From the NCBI GenBank assembly GCA_902525035.1, contig CABZFN010000001.1:1-64000 (forward strand): 64,000 bases of DNA, read 5' to 3'. The translations under genes and the position numbers were made by a program. The notes beneath the pieces are model-generated. The model ran no database searches. It saw nothing but the letters and a program-made list of their open reading frames with translations, and was not told the DNA's origin. Numbering within the stretch: position 1 is the stretch's first letter; each line of letters begins with the position of its first letter. The DNA is from an uncultured Alphaproteobacteria bacterium. Lineage in GTDB: Bacteria > Pseudomonadota > Alphaproteobacteria > HIMB59 > GCA-002718135. Below, piece after piece: positions 63,999 to 64,000 of this stretch.

Positions 63999-64000
63999 AA

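Noticed and set aside
1-64000. Search by eye for tRNA genes, CRISPR arrays, insertion sequences and prophage genes
   Set aside because: None was recognised. A covariance-model scan would be needed to exclude a tRNA or small RNA fully.

Overview
The window is AT-rich, tightly packed bacterial DNA with about 70 genes. Most are separated by a few bases or overlap, often through TAATG, ATGA or TTGA junctions. Several features point to a streamlined marine alphaproteobacterium: an FYDLN-acid (TIGR02300) protein beside a CHCC zinc-finger protein, MsrPQ, a YejA-like binding protein, palindromes of the Irr/ICE type, and a PlcP/glycosyltransferase lipid-remodelling pair. A low-GC oligotroph of the SAR11, HIMB59 or AEGEAN-169 kind fits, but this is inference and no marker gene here settles it. 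I saw no tRNA, rRNA, CRISPR array, transposase or prophage gene.

1-3465 holds the end of a DUF1501 gene and then a nucleoside-salvage operon (cdd, punA, deoA) with an O-methyltransferase. 3466-4460 holds a small heat-shock gene with a possible ROSE-type RNA thermometer and the only long non-coding stretch, which carries two ICE-like palindromes and two long inverted repeats. 4461-10576 looks like an iron region: a DUF4856 protein, a di-iron membrane hydroxylase and a ferric-iron ABC transporter (FbpABC type). 10599-20020 is mixed: an M48 protease, adenosine deaminase facing an adenosine-kinase-like gene, DMT and MFS transporters, a peptide-type binding protein, a c-type cytochrome gene broken by an in-frame TAA, msrPQ, and two small zinc proteins, one of only 56 codons.

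20021-40682 is the most interesting part, a phosphorus-acquisition island. An ABC importer (two permeases, an ATPase and, across a divergent promoter, its likely binding protein) flanks phosphonoacetate hydrolase (phnA) and phosphonoacetaldehyde dehydrogenase (phnY). PhnW then supplies the full 2-aminoethylphosphonate to acetate plus phosphate route. A PhnZ-like HD-domain oxygenase is also present, without an obvious partner hydroxylase. Less understood neighbours are a short MetE-like protein, an iron alcohol dehydrogenase (possible phosphonoacetaldehyde reductase), an unassigned SAM-methyltransferase-like protein, an AllA-like cupin and a metallophosphoesterase. The island continues with a CDKN3/KAP-like phosphatase, a PiT phosphate permease with its PhoU-like DUF47 partner, the PlcP/Agt-like pair that replaces phospholipids with glycolipids, a SET-domain protein and a second, divergent PiT-like permease. 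Three loosely PhoB-like direct repeats lie in its intergenic regions.

40867-63998 is mostly housekeeping: murJ-trpS, nfu, a Bax-like glucosaminidase, a polysaccharide deacetylase, then tsaB-rimI-miaB-phoH-ybeY-corC-lnt-trmB, then nusA-infB-rbfA-truB-rpsO-pnp with a glycerophosphodiester phosphodiesterase, and on the minus strand fabA-fabB-fabI. rimP and ylxR are absent from their usual places around nusA, and an intrinsic terminator ends a few bases before the nusA start.
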